In this document: piece by piece, positions 5,740-6,277 of the stretch | Position numbering within the stretch: position 1 is the first letter of the stretch | How the letters are laid out: the number at the start of each line of letters is the position of its first letter | DNA from: Bacteroidota bacterium | GTDB taxonomy: Bacteria > Bacteroidota > Bacteroidia > Flavobacteriales > Flavobacteriaceae | Assembly (NCBI GenBank): GCA_023390775.1 | Contig: JAEWCF010000013.1 | Span: 1-6,277 of the forward strand | Length of the DNA stretch: 6,277 nt | Direction: 5' to 3' | The notes under the pieces: model-generated | Seen by the model: the letters and a program-made list of their open reading frames with translations, nothing else | Databases searched by the model: none | What the model was told of the DNA's origin: nothing | Translations under genes and position numbers: made by a program

Positions 5740-5762
5740 GGGGCACAGGGGCACAGGGGCAC
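5740..5762. repeat. octamer tandem repeat (GGGGCACA)
   Basis: Almost three copies of GGGGCACA (5740-5747, 5748-5755 and seven bases at 5756-5762). It is the only array in the region with an 8-base instead of a 7-base period, and it lies between two heptamer blocks. Confidence 0.85.
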
Positions 5763-5763
5763 G

Positions 5764-5847
5764 GACGGTTTACAGATGACAGTTTACAGTTGACGGTTAA
5801 TAGTCCGATTACCCAAAACTCATAACTCAAAACTCATAACTCAAAAC
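5764..5847. repeat. twelve-unit heptamer block changing unit type in register
   Basis: Twelve consecutive 7-base units without a slip. The first five are GACGGTT/TACAGTT-like (5764-5798), two are transitional (5799-5812), then CCAAAAC and alternating TCATAAC and TCAAAAC follow (5813-5847). The unit sequence changes almost completely along the block while the 7-base frame is kept. Confidence 0.8.
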
Positions 5848-5861
5848 CAATTAGGGCGTTC

Positions 5862-5905
5862 CGGCGCAACAACCTCCGCGGTTCACCCAGGCATCCTCCG
5901 CGCCG
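5862..5905 (-). other. GC-rich inverted repeat adjoining structured element copy B
   Basis: CGGCGC (5862-5867) and GCGCCG (5900-5905) are perfect inverted copies around 32 bases that also contain two similar CCTCCGCG stretches (5873-5880 and 5895-5902). On the minus strand it directly follows the structured element at 5906-6022 and may be a second hairpin of the same RNA. Confidence 0.4.
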
Positions 5906-6022
5906 TCGGGCTGTCCGCTATAGCTTTTGAGGCCAGGAAGGTTTTACCCGAAGCACGGCCGACTCGAATGGACAACAAAATAAAACCTTCGAGGCACTGC
6001 AAAAGGCTGCCGCTTCCATCCC
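5906..6022 (-). ncRNA. candidate structured RNA element, copy B, with enlarged hairpin arm
   Basis: On the minus strand the element opens with GGATGGAAGCGGCA (about 6021-6008) and closes with TATAGCGGACAGCCCG (about 5922-5907), the same core strands as at 2668-2728. Between them CTTTTG pairs with CAAAAG, and GAAGGTTTTA (about 5990-5981) pairs perfectly with TAAAACCTTC (about 5946-5937), giving a long arm of unrelated sequence. The two copies thus share core strands and overall shape, but not arm sequence or length. No promoter is evident, and the element lies inside a repeat-rich gene-free stretch, so it may be a stand-alone RNA or a dispersed element. Its identity with the Rfam Flavo-1 candidate is a guess from memory. 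Confidence 0.55.
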
Positions 6023-6034
6023 TAACGCAAAAGT

Positions 6035-6062
6035 GACGAATGTCGAATGTCAAATGTCCAAC
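6035..6062. repeat. four-unit heptamer repeat (GTCGAAT type)
   Basis: Four 7-base units (GACGAAT, GTCGAAT, GTCAAAT, GTCCAAC) of the same family as the array at 5580-5649, placed 12 bases beyond the outer end of structured element copy B. Confidence 0.85.
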
Positions 6063-6114
6063 GAAAGCAGCCGGAACATTTGTGCAACCTGGCGAGTTCG
6101 GGTTTAATCAAATT

Positions 6115-6177
6115 GACGACTGATGACTGATGACTGACGACCTTTATAGTGGCTAGTAGCTAGTGGCTTGTGGCTAG
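6115..6177. repeat. nine-unit heptamer block (GATGACT then TGGCTAG types)
   Basis: Nine units in unbroken 7-base register: four of GACGACT/GATGACT type (6115-6142), one TTTATAG (6143-6149), then four of TGGCTAG/TAGCTAG type (6150-6177). The TGGCTAG half is the same unit family as the atpD-atpC spacer array, there read as TAGTGGC. Confidence 0.85.
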
Positions 6178-6226
6178 GAGAAAAAAGTACCGTTCATCCG
6201 GGCTGACCGCAATCAAGCTGACCCCT
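6178..6226. other. non-repetitive spacer between heptamer blocks
   Basis: I see no gene, RNA or promoter here. Together with 5650-5692, 5848-5861 and 6063-6114, this is the only part of the right-hand 826-base gene-free region that I could not assign to a promoter, leader, repeat or structured element. Confidence 0.5.
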
Positions 6227-6277
6227 GATAGCTGATAGCTTGAAATACTGACGACTGACGACTGACGACCTTTATAG
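6227..6277. repeat. heptamer repeats at the window edge (GATAGCT and GACGACT types)
   Basis: Two GATAGCT units (6227-6240), nine odd bases, then GACGACT twice, GACGACC and TTTATAG (6250-6277) up to the last base. The final 18 bases (6260-6277) are identical to 6132-6149, so the block at 6115-6177 appears to start again here and be cut by the edge. Confidence 0.85.

Noticed and set aside
5906..6022. tRNA or rRNA fragment in the GC-rich structured region
   Set aside because: No cloverleaf, T-loop GTTCGAAT or CCA end, and no recognisable rRNA segment; the pairing pattern is that of the element at 2668-2728.
5580..6277. Possible CRISPR array
   Set aside because: The repeats are contiguous 7-8 base units. 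There are no 25-40 base repeats with unique spacers and no cas gene.

Overview
The window looks like chromosomal DNA of a flavobacterium (phylum Bacteroidota), probably a member of or near Flavobacterium with a fairly high GC content. Three things point there. First, atpD and atpC form their own two-gene unit, and atpC encodes a short epsilon subunit. Second, promoter boxes fit the Bacteroidota pattern TTG...TAnnTTTG, and there are no Shine-Dalgarno sequences. Third, the protein families are typical: DUF3667 zinc-ribbon membrane proteins and a DUF2975/YozG-like pair. No plasmid, phage or transposase gene is visible.

Layout. Positions 1-993 (minus strand) hold a small membrane protein of unknown function. 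Its stop codon lies inside the start of a bioF-like PLP enzyme, which runs off the left edge. An AT-rich divergent gap (994-1103) carries the same octamer, TATATTTG, facing outward on each strand. On the plus strand, 1104-3527 hold four closely packed genes: a four-helix DUF2975 membrane protein, a YozG-like HTH regulator joined to it by a TGATG stop/start overlap, and two tandem DUF3667 paralogs. A structured GC-rich element lies between the two paralogs. A strong hairpin terminator (3541-3564) separates this group from the convergent minus-strand atpD-atpC operon (3587-5451), which has a well-formed promoter at 5531-5560.

The last 826 bases (5452-6277) contain no credible gene. They hold the atpD promoter and leader, then a mosaic of short tandem repeats, nearly all with an exact 7-base period although the unit sequences differ. 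Within the mosaic, on the minus strand, is a second copy of the structured element found between the DUF3667 genes. A related heptamer array lies inside the atpD-atpC operon, five bases from the atpC start codon.

How the parts work together. AtpD and AtpC are catalytic-head and central-stalk subunits of the F1Fo ATP synthase. The bioF-like enzyme would catalyse the first committed step of biotin ring assembly. The DUF2975/HTH pair is probably a membrane-linked regulatory unit, and the DUF3667 pair is of unknown function. The parts most worth a second look are the heptamer system and the two structured elements.
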